A stretch of 64,000 nt of DNA from Euglena gracilis. Lineage: Eukaryota; Euglenida; Euglenophyceae; Euglenales. The position numbers and the translations under genes are program-made. The stretch covers positions 55,521,419-55,585,418 of the forward strand of contig CP154956.1 of the NCBI GenBank assembly GCA_039621445.1. Direction: 5' to 3'. Positions 63,616 to 64,000 of the stretch are shown here, in pieces; positions within the stretch are counted from its first letter, which is position 1; every line of letters starts with the position of its first letter. The notes under the pieces are model-generated. The model saw only the letters and a program-made list of their open reading frames with translations, ran no database searches and was not told the DNA's origin.

Positions 63616-64000
63616 CTGCAACAGAAACATGTATGGCAGCAGGAATGTGACCCAATGTTTGTGGACAAACGGGAAATATTTTTTTTCCTGAGAAGAGTGG
63701 CTGCATATATGGTTTTGAGACCAAAAATGACTTTCCAATGCACAAAATTTGCTTACTACAATTTCCATCATAACTCAGAGGCCAAAAGAGGGGGAATTGA
63801 AATAGGAGGCCATCAGATAAATTTGTTGAAAAATTGCGAAAAAATTGCGGAAATTGGGGAAAAAATTGGGGGAATTGGAGAAAATTTGATTTCGGGAACG
63901 CACACATTTCTGCTGGAGGGAACTTGTAATCACACCTCGTCATTTATATTTTTCATTTTGCAACATTGGTGGATATTTTGAACCCCAATTCACATGTTTT
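63616..64000. other. Gene C intron, no exon recognised
   Basis: A/T-rich sequence with a (GGAATTGGGGAAAAA)-like imperfect tandem repeat at 63835-63890. Nothing coding is seen. Confidence 0.45.

Overview
The window looks like intron-rich nuclear DNA of a eukaryote, most plausibly a marine microalga or another protist; that assignment is inference. The supporting signs are GC-rich exons with GT/AG borders in otherwise non-coding DNA, very long CA/GT and CCCA microsatellites, a DIRS-like retrotransposon, and host genes for a secreted MAM/DOMON protein and a nucleotide-sugar pyrophosphorylase-like protein. There are no bacterial operons, rRNAs, tRNAs or CRISPR arrays that I can recognise. Many frame changes fall at long G or C runs, so some breaks may be homopolymer errors in the read.

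Layout. 1-3.7 kb: a DIRS-like retroelement on + (reverse transcriptase, RNase H, NPP-type segment, tyrosine recombinase) with a 68-bp perfect inverted repeat at its 3' side. 3.7-8.1 kb: mostly repeats, with one host exon on - at 6.4 kb. 8,158-19,096: element E1, a large terminal-inverted-repeat element. 19.9-27.7 kb: host gene A on -, a sugar-nucleotide pyrophosphorylase-like protein with a beta-helix tail; the 6.4-kb exon may be its continuation, which would put E1 in an intron. About 31.2-55.8 kb: host gene B on -, with a signal peptide, a MAM domain in four exons, a Thr/Pro-rich linker and a DOMON-like domain. 41,064-50,054: element E2, related to E1, inside the intron before the last MAM exon. 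57,783-62,299: element E3, a foldback-type element without recognisable genes. 62.4-63.6 kb: the 3' exons of host gene C on -.

The most interesting content is E1/E2/E3. All three start with CTTAGG(C/A)GGC, have matching terminal inverted repeats and are flanked by 5-bp direct repeats (ACTTC/ACTGC, ACTGA/ACCGA, CACAA/CACAA). Each is filled with many copies of its own short palindrome: GAAGCGGNNNNCCGCTTC in E1, GTGCGGNNNNCCGCAC in E2, and a TTTGTGCGCGCATTTGCGC type in E3. The first and last palindromes lie at almost the same distance from the ends in E1 and E2 (140 and 143 bp on the left, 51 and 53 bp on the right), and most E1 introns carry one copy.

E1 and E2 carry homologous genes in the same order: a large candidate transposase (gene 1), a protein with a ParB-like domain in E1 (gene 2), and a protein with a Lys/Glu-rich tail (gene 3). 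E2 has lost the 3' half of gene 1 and the ParB-coding 5' part of gene 2 by a deletion whose junction is a palindrome copy. My working hypothesis is a transposon family whose members each use a private palindromic address, possibly read by the element's own ParB-like or transposase-like protein.
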